64,000 nt of DNA. It comes from Caballeronia terrestris. Lineage in GTDB: Bacteria > Pseudomonadota > Gammaproteobacteria > Burkholderiales > Burkholderiaceae. Shown in pieces: positions 19,346 through 27,811 of the stretch (positions within the stretch are counted from its first letter, which is position 1; each line of letters opens with the position of its first letter). The DNA lies in contig NZ_FCOL02000010.1 in the NCBI RefSeq assembly GCF_001544515.1, positions 1-64,000 of the forward strand. The letters are read 5' to 3'. The notes under the pieces are model-generated. The model searched no databases and was not told the origin of the DNA. It saw only the letters and a list, made by a program, of their open reading frames with translations. The position numbers and the translations under genes were made by a program.

Positions 19346-20748
19346 GCAGTGTCCTCGAACGGCCGGGGCGGCTACGCCAAGCCGGTCAATGGATGCAACG
19401 GCACGGCAACGTGATCCGCGGAATTCAGTGGGTCGTGGTTGCCGTGTACGCGTTTCTGATCCTCGTGCCCGCCGTGATGCCGCTGCCCGACGGCGCCGCC
19501 CACCTCTGGAGCAACCTGACGCTCGCCGCGCAGTTCGTGTTCTGGGGCATCTGGTGGCCGTTCGTGCTGCTGTCGATGGTGATGCTCGGGCGCGTGTGGT
19601 GCGGCGTGCTGTGTCCGGAGGGCGCGCTGACCGAATTCGCGAGCAAGTTCGGCCGCGGCTGGGCGATCCCGCGCTGGATGCGCTGGGGCGGCTGGCCTTT
19701 CGTCGCGTTCGGCCTGACGACGATCTATGGCCAGATGGTCAGCGTCTATCAATATCCGAAGGCGGTGCTGCTCGTTTTGGGCGGCTCGACAGTCGGCGCG
19801 ATGATCGTCGGCGTGCTGTACGGGCGCGAGAAGCGCGTCTGGTGCAAATATCTGTGCCCCGTGAACGGGGTTTTCGCGTTATTGGCGCGTCTCGCGCCGT
19901 TCCACTACAAAGTCGACGAAGACGCCTGGCGCCGCTCGTACAAAGAGGGCGAGCACGGCCATCGCGTGATTCCGATCAACTGCGCGCCGCTCGTGCCCCT
20001 GCGCAACATGAAAGGCGCTTCCGACTGCCACATGTGCGGCCGATGCAGCGGCCATCGCGATGCGATCGCGCTGTCGTGGCGCTCGCCGTCGGAGGAAGTC
20101 GTCCAGCTCGGCGACAAGCAGGCGAACGCCTGGGATACCGCGCTGATCCTCTACGGGCTGCTCGGCATCGCGATCGGCGCGTTCCACTGGACGGTCAGCA
20201 CCTGGTTCGTCGACCTGAAGCAGATCTTCGCGACCTGGCTCATCGATCACGACATCCTCTGGCCGCTTGATACCAACGCGCCGTGGTACCTCTTCACGCA
20301 TTACCCCGAGCAGAACGACGTCTTCTCCTGGCTCGATGGTGGCATGGTGATCGGCTATATCGTGGTCACCGGGCTGGTGTACGGCACGGTGCTCCTCGCG
20401 CTCGTCGCGGGCGCGACACGCATGGTCGGCCGCTTCGAGTGGACGCGCCTGCATCACCTGACGCAGTCGCTGATCCCGGCCGCGGGCTGCGGCGTGTTCC
20501 TCGGCTTGTCGGCGACGACCGTCGCGCTTCTGCGCGCCGAGCACGTGCCGCTCTGGTGGGTGACCGACCTGCGGCTCGGGCTGCTCGGCATCGCGAACGT
20601 ATGGAGCGCGTGGCTCGCATGGCGTGTGACGGCCCGGTATACGGCTCAGCGTATTGTTCCGCGCGCGGTGGCGATGTTATGGTTTGTCGCTGCGCTGGCC
20701 GTTGTGGACAGCGCCTGGTACCTGATGTTCTGGGGCTTTTCCCGATAA
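19342..20748 (+). CDS. ftrD: Membrane polyferredoxin FtrD (4Fe-4S, NapH-like)
   Basis: A 468-residue membrane iron-sulfur protein, thought to re-oxidise or reduce FtrB during iron import. Cys motifs are CGVLCPEG, CKYLCPVN and CHMCGRCSGH, resembling NapH/RdxA-type polyferredoxins. Several transmembrane helices flank them (VVAVYAFLILVPAVM; TGLVYGTVLLALVAG). It is the last ftr gene, and a short gap leads to a HbpS/GlcG-like gene in the same direction. Confidence 0.9.
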   Translation: MSSVLERPGRLRQAGQWMQRHGNVIRGIQWVVVAVYAFLILVPAVMPLPDGAAHLWSNLTLAAQFVFWGIWWPFVLLSMVMLGRVWCGVLCPEGALTEFASKFGRGWAIPRWMRWGGWPFVAFGLTTIYGQMVSVYQYPKAVLLVLGGSTVGAMIVGVLYGREKRVWCKYLCPVNGVFALLARLAPFHYKVDEDAWRRSYKEGEHGHRVIPINCAPLVPLRNMKGASDCHMCGRCSGHRDAIALSWRSPSEEVVQLGDKQANAWDTALILYGLLGIAIGAFHWTVSTWFVDLKQIFATWLIDHDILWPLDTNAPWYLFTHYPEQNDVFSWLDGGMVIGYIVVTGLVYGTVLLALVAGATRMVGRFEWTRLHHLTQSLIPAAGCGVFLGLSATTVALLRAEHVPLWWVTDLRLGLLGIANVWSAWLAWRVTARYTAQRIVPRAVAMLWFVAALAVVDSAWYLMFWGFSR

Positions 20749-20763
20749 ACCTGTGAGCCGAAT

Positions 20764-21177
20764 GTGAGAACGAAACCCGTACTGACCGACGACGACGTCA
20801 AGGCCATCGCCGCCGCAGCCGAAGCGCACGCGCTCGAACACCACTGGAACGTGACGATTGCGATCGTCGATGATGGCGGCCATTTGCTGCACCTGCATCG
20901 CCTGGAAGGCGCGGGCGCGAGCACCGCCGAAATGGCGACCGGCAAGGCGCGCACCGCCGTGCTCGGCCGTCGCGAAACCAAAGTCTACGAAGACATGATC
21001 AAGCAGGGCCGCGTTGCGTTCCTGAGCGCGCCGATGACCGCGATGCTCGAAGGCGGCGTGCCGATCATGGTCGGCGCGGATATCGTCGGCGCGGTGGGGG
21101 TGTCGGGCGTGAAGTCGGAGCAGGACGCGACGATCGCACGCGCGGGCATCGCGGCGTTGAAGATCGAGAACGTTTGA
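20764..21177 (+). CDS. GlcG/HbpS family heme- or cofactor-binding protein
   Basis: A 137-residue protein of the GlcG/HbpS (PF03928) family. The signature is AIVDDGGHLLHLHRLEGAG with a C-terminal GGVPIMVGADIVGAVGVSG. HbpS homologues bind heme or related ligands. It starts with GTG at 20764, 15 bp after ftrD, so it is probably the fifth gene of the ftr operon, suggesting a role in iron or heme handling. It has no signal peptide. Confidence 0.82.
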   Translation: MRTKPVLTDDDVKAIAAAAEAHALEHHWNVTIAIVDDGGHLLHLHRLEGAGASTAEMATGKARTAVLGRRETKVYEDMIKQGRVAFLSAPMTAMLEGGVPIMVGADIVGAVGVSGVKSEQDATIARAGIAALKIENV

Positions 21178-21201
21178 AGCTGCGCCCATAAGCAGTAAAA
21201 C

Positions 21202-21237
21202 AAACGGCGCGTTTTCCGTGAGGAAAGCGCTCCGTTT
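21202..21237 (+). terminator. Terminator after the ftr operon
   Basis: AAACGGCGCGTTTTCC (21202-21217) and GGAAAGCGCTCCGTTT (21222-21237) form a 16-bp stem with two mismatches and a 4-base loop, followed by T. Confidence 0.65.
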
Positions 21238-21456
21238 TCACATCTGGCGTCGCAGTGTTTTCCAGCGACCGCGATCGCAAAACCCGAGCAGGAACCAAAA
21301 AAAGCGGCTTCGCTTGCTATCGACGACTGGCTGGTGTTTGCACGAAGGGGTCTAATTTCTCGCGTGCAAGTCGTCCTCGCTGGCTATTGCCAAACACCTC
21401 TCGAGGAGGTGGTCCCCACAATACCCGGTACCGCAATTCGTTCGAGCGTTGATTCG

Positions 21457-21705
21457 TTACTTCGTCAGGATCAGCTTGCCCAGGCGCGTGGCGCGCAGCT
21501 GATAGGTTTCCCCGTTATGCATGATGCTGACATGACTCTGGCCTTGCAGCAGCGCATCGCTGCGCAACGAACGTTCGCTCGATTGCGTCGATGGAGCCGA
21601 GACGCTGACCGTCGCGACGGCCGCCTGTTTCGGTCGCGTGATGGCGGCATCGCGAACGACCGGGGGGCGCAGCCGAAGCGTGGAAGAGCGCAGGGTGTCG
21701 GTCAT
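21457..21705 (-). CDS. hemP: Hemin uptake protein HemP
   Basis: An 82-residue protein whose C-terminal half matches the HemP family (VSIMHNGETYQLRATRLGKLILTK region, split here as VSIMHNGETYQL and RATRLGKLILTK). HemP is needed for heme use in Burkholderia. A candidate Fur box lies 36-60 bp upstream. No heme receptor or ABC transporter genes follow, so the gene is separated from its usual hmu neighbours. Confidence 0.88.
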   Translation of the reverse strand: MTDTLRSSTLRLRPPVVRDAAITRPKQAAVATVSVSAPSTQSSERSLRSDALLQGQSHVSIMHNGETYQLRATRLGKLILTK

Positions 21706-21740
21706 GTCGAGAGTTCGTTCGTTGATTCGATGGATTCATA

Positions 21741-21765
21741 GTAAATGATAACCATTCCTATTTAC
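21741..21765 (-). promoter_or_regulatory. Probable Fur box upstream of hemP
   Basis: GTAAATGATAACCATT followed by CCTATTTAC has GTAAAT/ATTTAC inverted ends and the AATGATAA core of the Fur consensus. It is placed in the hemP promoter. Confidence 0.75.
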
Positions 21766-21845
21766 AACAACGATTTGTTCATCGAAAGACACTTTTTGAT
21801 AGTTTGCGACGATGCGGCGTTTCCAGCGCGCGGCATCGTCATGAA

Positions 21846-22340
21846 TCAGTGAAGCGGGCCTTCCTCGCTGCGTCCGTGCACGAACTGTCGAATGAGGCGC
21901 ACGGTGTCGATGTCGTTCTCGCGATACGCCGATTTCACGATCTCCTGTGTCTGATGCGCGTCGGCGCTGGCGGTGGCATCGTCGGCGACGGGGAGGGTCG
22001 TGGCATATGTGAAGCGCAGGAAAAGCTGCAGTTCGTCGGGCTGCTCGATCGCCATCGTCAGCGACCCGCCGACGTAATCCGGCGTCGGCAGGATGTCGTA
22101 GCGCGCGCTGGTGCCGGCCGTCAGCGTCACGCGATCGCGCACGACCGCCTGACCGTAGTGCAGTTCGCGCTCCATCACGTCGCCTTCGCGCGTGAGGATC
22201 GTGCAGCTGTCGAGGCCGAGCACGAAGAGTTGCGGCTGTTCCGCGCGCAGGACGAGGCCTTCCCACAACTGCTCGCGCGTCAGCGGTTCGACGAACGGAT
22301 TCAGCGGGTCGTTGATCTGGATCAGGTGTTCGAAATTCAA
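21846..22340 (-). CDS. DUF1857 / SRPBCC AtaL-like protein
   Basis: About 164 residues of the DUF1857 family, a START/SRPBCC-like fold with a hydrophobic pocket. The N-terminus NFEHLIQINDPLNPFVEPLTREQLWEG (shortened here to LTREQLWEG) is typical. I chose a TTG start at 22340 because GAAGGA lies about 10 bases upstream and the family begins there; the frame is open further upstream. No partner gene is evident and the ligand is unknown. Confidence 0.75.
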   Translation of the reverse strand: MNFEHLIQINDPLNPFVEPLTREQLWEGLVLRAEQPQLFVLGLDSCTILTREGDVMERELHYGQAVVRDRVTLTAGTSARYDILPTPDYVGGSLTMAIEQPDELQLFLRFTYATTLPVADDATASADAHQTQEIVKSAYRENDIDTVRLIRQFVHGRSEEGPLH

Positions 22341-22384
22341 AACGACGGTTTCCTTCTTCTTGATTCGATGCAGGCCGTGGCCGT

Positions 22385-22783
22385 TCAGGCGGCGGCGATA
22401 CGGCTTTCGATGCGGATCGCGCCGGTCAGTATCTTGTGAACGGGGCACGCATTGGCGATTTGCAAAAGGCGTTCCCGCTGTTCAGCGGTCAGCGCGCCGC
22501 TCAGTACGATGTTACGGTCGATGGCGGTGCCCTCGGCGCCCGTCGTCATCGACAAGACGACGCGCACCGCGTCGAGCGGCCAGTCCTTGCGCTTCGCGTA
22601 CATCTTCAGCGTGATCGACGTGCACGCGCCGAGGCTCGACAGCAAGAGCGACGCGGGCGCCGGCCCGGTATCGCGCCCCCCGAGGCTCTCGGGTTCGTCG
22701 GCGAGCCACTTGTGCATGCCGTCGTCGAGTTGAACCTGGAAGTCGGTCGAGCCGATGGTCGCGATCACGGACGGTTCAGCCAT
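22385..22783 (-). CDS. OsmC/Ohr family protein
   Basis: A 132-residue OsmC-like protein, probably a thiol peroxidase for organic hydroperoxides. The two expected Cys are present: one in LLSSLGACTSITLKMYA and one in ANACPVHKIL. CAGGAG precedes the ATG at 22783. It lies 44 bp upstream of the DUF1857 gene in the same direction and may be co-transcribed. The exact subfamily (OsmC or YhfA-like) cannot be fixed here. Confidence 0.9.
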   Translation of the reverse strand: MAEPSVIATIGSTDFQVQLDDGMHKWLADEPESLGGRDTGPAPASLLLSSLGACTSITLKMYAKRKDWPLDAVRVVLSMTTGAEGTAIDRNIVLSGALTAEQRERLLQIANACPVHKILTGAIRIESRIAAA

Positions 22784-22910
22784 GCAATGCTCCTGTTGTG
22801 TGTTTTAGTGGCCGCATCGCGCGCAAAAACGGCGCGACGCGAACGGTTATTGTGACGCAATGTCGCGGTTCGTGTCGCGCCGCGTTGGCTGTAGGCCCTG
22901 CGCACGCGCC

Positions 22911-23783
22911 TCAGTGCGCGATCACGCCCATGCGCCCCGCCTGATAGTCGATGACGGCCTGGCGGATTTCGTCCTCCGTGTTCATCACGAAGGGGCCATA
23001 TCGCACGACCGGCTCCTTCAACGGCACGCCGCCGATCAGCAGCACTTCCAGCGGTTCATCGCCGGCGGCGAGCGACACGGAGCCGCCATCGTCGTTGAAC
23101 AGCACCATCTGCTGCGCGCGTACCGGCGTGCGATCCGCCCCGTAAAACCCCGCGCCCGACAGCGGATACGCGAACACGCGGAAATCCTCCGGCACGCGCG
23201 TCTCGATCGATGCGCCCGGCTCGAGCGAAAAGTGCTGATACAGGATCGGCGTGCGCGACTCGATCGCGGCCTTCACGCCGAGCGCCTCACCGGCGATCAC
23301 TTTCACGCGCACGCGGCCGTCACCGCTCACGGCGACCGGAATCTTCGCCGACGAAATCTCCTGATAATGCGGCGCGATCATCTTGTCGCGCCGCGGGAGG
23401 TTCACCCAGAGCTGCAGGCCATGCACGCGGCCGCCGGTGCGCGTGAATTCGGGATCGGGCATTTCGCTATGGACGACGCCCGCGCCGGCCGTCATCCATT
23501 GCACGTCGCCCTGGCGCAGCGTGCCGGAATGGCCCGCCGAGTCCTTGTGCCCGAACTGGCCTTCGAGCACGTAGGTGACCGTCTCGAAGCCGCGATGGGG
23601 GTGATCCGGCGCGCCTTTCGCCTCGCCGGGCGCGTAGTCGACCGGGCCCATTTCGTCGAGCAGCAGGAACGGGTCGAAGTCCATCAGGAGGCGCGTCGGA
23701 AACGGCCGATGCACGACGAAACCGCCGCCTTCGACGGTCCGGAGTGCGGGAATGGTGCGTTCGATAGTGCGTGTCGTGGTCAT
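22911..23783 (-). CDS. Pirin family protein
   Basis: A 290-residue bicupin of the pirin family. The N-terminal cupin carries the metal site DHPHRGFETVTYVLEG and later HSEMP. The C-terminal cupin follows (RVHGLQLWVNLPRRDKM). Bacterial pirins are iron proteins, some with quercetinase activity. The ATG at 23783 starts MTTTRTIERTIPAL. A LysR regulator diverges from it 119 bp away, a common arrangement implying local control. Confidence 0.92.
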   Translation of the reverse strand: MTTTRTIERTIPALRTVEGGGFVVHRPFPTRLLMDFDPFLLLDEMGPVDYAPGEAKGAPDHPHRGFETVTYVLEGQFGHKDSAGHSGTLRQGDVQWMTAGAGVVHSEMPDPEFTRTGGRVHGLQLWVNLPRRDKMIAPHYQEISSAKIPVAVSGDGRVRVKVIAGEALGVKAAIESRTPILYQHFSLEPGASIETRVPEDFRVFAYPLSGAGFYGADRTPVRAQQMVLFNDDGGSVSLAAGDEPLEVLLIGGVPLKEPVVRYGPFVMNTEDEIRQAVIDYQAGRMGVIAH

Positions 23784-23902
23784 GGTGTCTCGCTGTGCCG
23801 GAAGGGAATAGCGCCAAATTTGGAACATAGAGCTATTATATGGACCGGATTTCCGCGAAAAAGCCCTCGTAACGCAATGGATTGTCCCGCCAGTGAAACG
23901 AT

Positions 23903-24865
23903 ATGAAAGCCGATACCCACGATCTGAATGACCTGATGTATTTCTCGCACGTCGTCGAGAACGGCGGATTTTCGGCGGCGGAGCGGGTGCTCGGCATCTC
24001 GAAATCGCGGTTGTCGCGGCGCGTGTCGGAACTGGAGGCATCGCTCGGCGTGCGGCTGTTGCAGCGCTCGACGCGCAAGCTCGCGCTCACCGAAGCCGGC
24101 CAGCTCTTCTATCAGCACTGTCAGGCGATGCTGGCGGAGGCGCAGGCGGCCGTGAACGTCGTGCAGAGCCTGCGCGACTCGCCGCGCGGCACAGTGCGGG
24201 TGAGCGTCCCGGTGACGATCGCCCAGACGTTTCTATCGGCGGTGATGCCCGAATTTCTGCATCGCTATCCGGAAGTGCGCGTGGTGCTGCGTGTGACCAA
24301 CCGCGTCGTCGACCTGTTCGAGGACGCCGTCGACGTCGCCCTGCGCGTTCGCTCCGAGCCGCCCGCCAATTCGAATGTGGTCGCGCGGCCGCTCTGGCGC
24401 ACGGAACAGATGCTGGTGGCCGCGCCCTCGCTGCTCAAGCCGAACGCACCGCCGCTCACGCCCGCCGAGCTCGCGCAGTTCGACACGCTCGATACGCCTT
24501 CGAGCGACGGCCGCCACGTCTACCGTCTGATCGCGCCCGACGGCACGCGCCACGAATTCGAGCACGAGCCTCGCCTCGTCACCGCCGATCTCTCGATGAT
24601 CCGCGAAGCGGTGCTGCGCGGCGTGGGCATCGCGGCGCTGCCGGAGATGATGTACGGCGCGCCGCTGCGCACGGGTCAACTCTCGCCGGTGATGCCGGGC
24701 TGGACGTTTCCGGCGCCGCAACTGTACGCGGTGTTTCTGTCGCGGCAGGGGATGGTGCCGGCTATCCGCGCGTTCGTGGATTTTCTCGTCGAGTCGATCG
24801 ATGACGGCAAGCGCTTCCCTGGAGAATGTCCTGTCGAGACGGCGCCCGTGCGGGAAACAGTTTGA
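23903..24865 (+). CDS. LysR-family transcriptional regulator
   Basis: A 320-residue LysR-type regulator. The N-terminal winged helix (DLMYFSHVVENGGFSAAERV) is followed by SKSRLSRRVSELEASLGVRLL and a C-terminal substrate-binding fold. Its divergence from the pirin gene suggests it regulates it. The effector is unknown. Confidence 0.93.
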   Translation: MKADTHDLNDLMYFSHVVENGGFSAAERVLGISKSRLSRRVSELEASLGVRLLQRSTRKLALTEAGQLFYQHCQAMLAEAQAAVNVVQSLRDSPRGTVRVSVPVTIAQTFLSAVMPEFLHRYPEVRVVLRVTNRVVDLFEDAVDVALRVRSEPPANSNVVARPLWRTEQMLVAAPSLLKPNAPPLTPAELAQFDTLDTPSSDGRHVYRLIAPDGTRHEFEHEPRLVTADLSMIREAVLRGVGIAALPEMMYGAPLRTGQLSPVMPGWTFPAPQLYAVFLSRQGMVPAIRAFVDFLVESIDDGKRFPGECPVETAPVRETV

Positions 24866-24994
24866 CTATTCGCGGCGCCGGGCATCGTTTCTCGCATTGA
24901 AGCGCATGCTTGCGATGGACAGATTCAATCGCCGCAGCCTTGAACGGCCGGGGGCACGGCGTTATATTGAAATCCCTTCGCTAAGGAGCCTCTT

Positions 24995-25114
24995 ATGCGA
25001 AAACTGACGGCTACTCTTATAGTTAGCCTGATAGGGTTGATCGCGCTGTCCGTGTCGACCACGGTTGCCGCATGTGGCGATTCTTCGAACTCGAGCTATT
25101 CGAGCCCGAAGTGA
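24995..25114 (+). CDS. Small secreted or lipid-anchored peptide, unknown
   Basis: A 39-residue frame with a strong AAGGAG site 6 bases before ATG and a clear signal-like N-terminus (MRKLTATLIVSLIGLIALSV). A single Cys follows in TVAACGDSSN, and the tail is Ser-rich (SSNSSYSSPK). TVAAC could be a lipobox, giving a short lipopeptide tail. A strong terminator follows. I recognise no family. Confidence 0.6.
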   Translation: MRKLTATLIVSLIGLIALSVSTTVAACGDSSNSSYSSPK

Positions 25115-25145
25115 CGCCCGCCCGAATGCGCCGAGTGCGCACAAA

Positions 25146-25177
25146 AAAAGGCCTTCATCCGACGATGAAGGCCTTTT
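25146..25177. terminator. Bidirectional terminator between small peptide and exbD
   Basis: AAAAGGCCTTCATC (25146-25159) pairs perfectly with GATGAAGGCCTTTT (25164-25177), loop CGAC, with A/T runs on both sides. Confidence 0.92.
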
Positions 25178-25199
25178 ACTTTCTGCAGCCTCAAAACGC

Positions 25200-25622
25200 T
25201 TATTTCCCGCCTTTGGGCTCGGTGACGAAACCGATTTTCGTCAGCCCGCCGGCCTGAGCCGCCGACATCACGTCGGCGACGCGTTCATACGGCACCTTGC
25301 GATCCGCGCGCAGATGCAATTCCGGCTGCGGCGACTGCTGCGCCGCCTGCGCGATGCGCTGGGCGAGCGTGGCATCGTCGACTTTCTGATCCTCCCAGAC
25401 GATCGTGCCGTCGGCTTCGACCGCGAGATTCACGTGCGCGGGCTTCGAATCCTGCGGCTGGCTGCTCGCGTGCGGCAGGTCGATCTTGACCGCGTGGTGC
25501 ATCGCCGGAATCGTCACGAGGAAAATGATCAGAAGGACCAGCATGACGTCGACGAGCGGCGTCATGTTGATCTCGCTCATCATGCCGTCGTCTTCGTCGT
25601 TGGCGAAAGGGCTCATTGCCAT
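25200..25622 (-). CDS. exbD: TonB-system proton-channel protein ExbD
   Basis: A 140-residue inner-membrane protein with one N-terminal helix (VDVMLVLLIIFLVTIP) and a periplasmic domain. The helix begins LVDVML, carrying the conserved membrane Asp that moves protons. It is the last gene of tonB-exbB-exbD, which energises outer-membrane siderophore and heme uptake. Confidence 0.95.
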   Translation of the reverse strand: MAMSPFANDEDDGMMSEINMTPLVDVMLVLLIIFLVTIPAMHHAVKIDLPHASSQPQDSKPAHVNLAVEADGTIVWEDQKVDDATLAQRIAQAAQQSPQPELHLRADRKVPYERVADVMSAAQAGGLTKIGFVTEPKGGK

Positions 25623-25634
25623 CGAAACCTCCGC

Positions 25635-26381
25635 TTAGGACGTGCGCGTCGCGAGGCGCAGGCTGTCGGCGGCAGCCGACCCCGCACGCTGGCTCGACGA
25701 GAGCTTCGAGCCCGTCACGAAGAGCGCGTGCAGGCCGTGCGCGAAGCGGTTGAGCTTCGTCACGATCGACTTGTTCGAGCGCGTCAGCGCGTTGTAGCCG
25801 AGTACCGCCGGAATCGCGACGAAGAGGCCGAAGGCCGTCATGATCAGCGATTCGCCGACCGGGCCCGCGACCTGGTCGATCGACGTCTGGCCGGTCGCGC
25901 CGATCGTCAGCAGCGCGTGATAGATGCCCCACACCGTGCCGAACAGCCCGACGAACGGCGCCGTGCTGCCGATCGATGCAAGCACCGCGAGGCCGGCCTG
26001 CATGCGGCCGACGCCTTCGTCCATCGTGTCCTTCAGGCAGCGCGTGATCCAGTCGGACACGTCCATGCGGTCGTGCAGATGCGGCTGCGTCTGGTGATGG
26101 TGGTCGGCGGCGTCCTGGCCGGCGAGGGCGAGGGCGAGGAACGGGTTGTCGGCGGGGCTCGACGTGTGGCTGCCGAGCTTCTTGATGCCGTCGGCGAAAT
26201 CGTCGGAGTGCCAGAACGCGCGCTCGGCGTTTTTCGTCAAGCGTACCAGGCGCAGTACGTTCCATCCCTTCACGACGATCACCGTCCACGACAGCACCGA
26301 CATGATCACGAGCGCGAGCGCGATGCCGCGTGTCACGAAATCGCCTTGCGCCCACACGTGCGCAATTCCGTAGTTTTCCAT
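25635..26381 (-). CDS. exbB: TonB-system proton-channel protein ExbB
   Basis: A 248-residue protein of the MotA/TolQ/ExbB family with three transmembrane helices. Family marks are FVGLFGTVWGIYHAL and TAFGLFVAIPAVLGYN. It forms the proton channel with ExbD, 12 bp downstream, and lies 33 bp after tonB. Confidence 0.95.
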   Translation of the reverse strand: MENYGIAHVWAQGDFVTRGIALALVIMSVLSWTVIVVKGWNVLRLVRLTKNAERAFWHSDDFADGIKKLGSHTSSPADNPFLALALAGQDAADHHHQTQPHLHDRMDVSDWITRCLKDTMDEGVGRMQAGLAVLASIGSTAPFVGLFGTVWGIYHALLTIGATGQTSIDQVAGPVGESLIMTAFGLFVAIPAVLGYNALTRSNKSIVTKLNRFAHGLHALFVTGSKLSSSQRAGSAAADSLRLATRTS

Positions 26382-26414
26382 TGCAGTTCCTGTTCTTGTA
26401 TCTAAAAAATGGGA

Positions 26415-27158
26415 TCAGTCGGTCAGGCTGAAGACGAAAGGCACCGACGTGACGGCGCGAATCGCCTCGCCGTTTTCCTTATAGGGTTTGCAGGCGCTCG
26501 AACGTACTGCATCGAGCGCGGCTTCGTCGAGACGCGCCGACCCGCTGCTCTTCTTCAACGCGACGTTTTCGAGTTTCCCGCTGGTCCCGAGGACGAAGCC
26601 GACAACCGCGGTGCCCGTCTCGCCGCGACGCTTCGACATCGCCGGGTAGTCCGGCTGGACGATGTTGCACGACAGGTGCGAGATGTCCTTCGGCGCGGAA
26701 ATCGCCATCGTCGGGCGGCCGACCGCGGGCGCGGCCGCTGCGGGCGGTTCCGCCGGTGCAGGCGGGGCGGGCGGCGCGGGAGTCGGATCGGGCGCGGCTG
26801 CTGCGATCGCCGACGGCGCGTCGCTCTGCGGCATTGGAACCGGTTTCGGCTGAACGCGCGGCTGAACCTTGGGCTTAAGCGTCGGCTTCGGCGGGACGGG
26901 TTTGGCCGGCGGAGGCGTCGGCGTGGATTCGACGGCGACGGGAGCCGCCACCGGAGCGGGCTCGGCGCTCAGCAATTCCGCGGTGATCGGACGCGATTCG
27001 ACGACACGCGGCAGAGGCTCGTTGCGCATCGTCACAAGCACTGCGAGCAGCGCCAAATGAATTGCGACGACGGCCGCCGTTGCGATTATCACGCGTCGAT
27101 CGATACCGGTAGTCGTTTCCGGCCTGAAGCCGGCAGAAGTCATTGTCGGAGACTGCAT
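26415..27158 (-). CDS. tonB: Energy transducer TonB
   Basis: A 247-residue TonB with one N-terminal membrane helix (IATAAVVAIHLALLAVLV), a long Pro-rich linker (PPPAKPVPPKPTLKPK) and the C-terminal TonB box-binding domain (YPAMSKRRGETGTAVVGFVL). The ATG at 27158 was used; one at 27143 is an alternative, and neither has a strong ribosome site. It is the first large gene of the operon with exbB and exbD, downstream of a 20-residue frame and bfd. Confidence 0.93.
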   Translation of the reverse strand: MQSPTMTSAGFRPETTTGIDRRVIIATAAVVAIHLALLAVLVTMRNEPLPRVVESRPITAELLSAEPAPVAAPVAVESTPTPPPAKPVPPKPTLKPKVQPRVQPKPVPMPQSDAPSAIAAAAPDPTPAPPAPPAPAEPPAAAAPAVGRPTMAISAPKDISHLSCNIVQPDYPAMSKRRGETGTAVVGFVLGTSGKLENVALKKSSGSARLDEAALDAVRSSACKPYKENGEAIRAVTSVPFVFSLTD

Positions 27159-27223
27159 CGGTCAGTTCGGGCCAGCGATGAATGAATGCGCGCGGCCCAT
27201 CCAGCAAATCAGGCTAAACAACG

Positions 27224-27286
27224 TCATGTTCGGAAAATGAGCAGAGAGATAAACAGGGTGGTCACGAAGCCGATCAGCAATTCCAT
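27224..27286 (-). CDS. 20-residue membrane peptide upstream of tonB
   Basis: A very short frame, MELLIGFVTTLFISLLIFRT, has a near-ideal GGAGG site 4 bases before its ATG. Nearly all residues are hydrophobic, so it would span the membrane once. It lies between bfd and tonB on the same strand, 65 bp before tonB. It could be a small subunit of the TonB complex or a translated leader; the ribosome site is better than that of tonB itself. Confidence 0.5.
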   Translation of the reverse strand: MELLIGFVTTLFISLLIFRT

Positions 27287-27415
27287 CTTTCCTCCCGATT
27301 CGGGGTGGCGCGGCTGGCTGATATGACCTGGCTTGCTGGCGGTGCGGGTGAGCGGACATGCACTAAACGAAGCGGGCGGCGCGGCGGCCGTCCCGCACGG
27401 CGCGCGAATGAAGCG

Positions 27416-27658
27416 TCAGGCAGCCTTGCGTTCGTAGAACGTGAGCGGCACGGCGTGTTGATGATCATGATGTCCGACGCCGCAGCGCGTAGCGCACACG
27501 CCGCTTTCCAGCATGACGTCGCGCACGCTCTCTTCGCACTTGCCGCAGCACAGCGCGACGCCGAGTTCGAATTGCAATTCGTCGAATGAATCGACACCGT
27601 CGGCGATAGCCGTACGGATCTTGCGGTCGGAAACTGACTTGCAGACACAGACGATCAT
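27416..27658 (-). CDS. bfd: Bacterioferritin-associated ferredoxin Bfd
   Basis: An 80-residue [2Fe-2S] protein that reduces bacterioferritin to release stored iron. The cluster ligands are C4, C6, C38 and C41 (MIVCVCKS; CCGKC). It has an unusual C-terminal tail with two more Cys and a His cluster (CATRCGVGHHDHQH), which may bind another metal. A candidate Fur box lies 23-43 bp upstream, and the gene leads the tonB-exbB-exbD cluster. Confidence 0.93.
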   Translation of the reverse strand: MIVCVCKSVSDRKIRTAIADGVDSFDELQFELGVALCCGKCEESVRDVMLESGVCATRCGVGHHDHQHAVPLTFYERKAA

Positions 27659-27680
27659 GATCGGTCGCGATAGCTTACGT

Positions 27681-27701
27681 TAATGCGAACCATTATCATT
27701 A
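27681..27701 (-). promoter_or_regulatory. Fur box upstream of bfd
   Basis: On the minus strand the site reads TAATGATAATGGTT followed by CGCATTA, closely resembling the Fur consensus GATAATGATAATCATTATC. It fits iron repression of bfd and perhaps the tonB genes. Confidence 0.82.
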
Positions 27702-27811
27702 TGTTCTAGACGTTTTGCAAGCGCGTTTGTGTGGCCTTCCGAACTTTTTTGTAACAAAACAAGGAGGTAGGCAGGGTTTTCGCTCAGGGCCTTGCCCGGC
27801 GCGGCCCTGCG

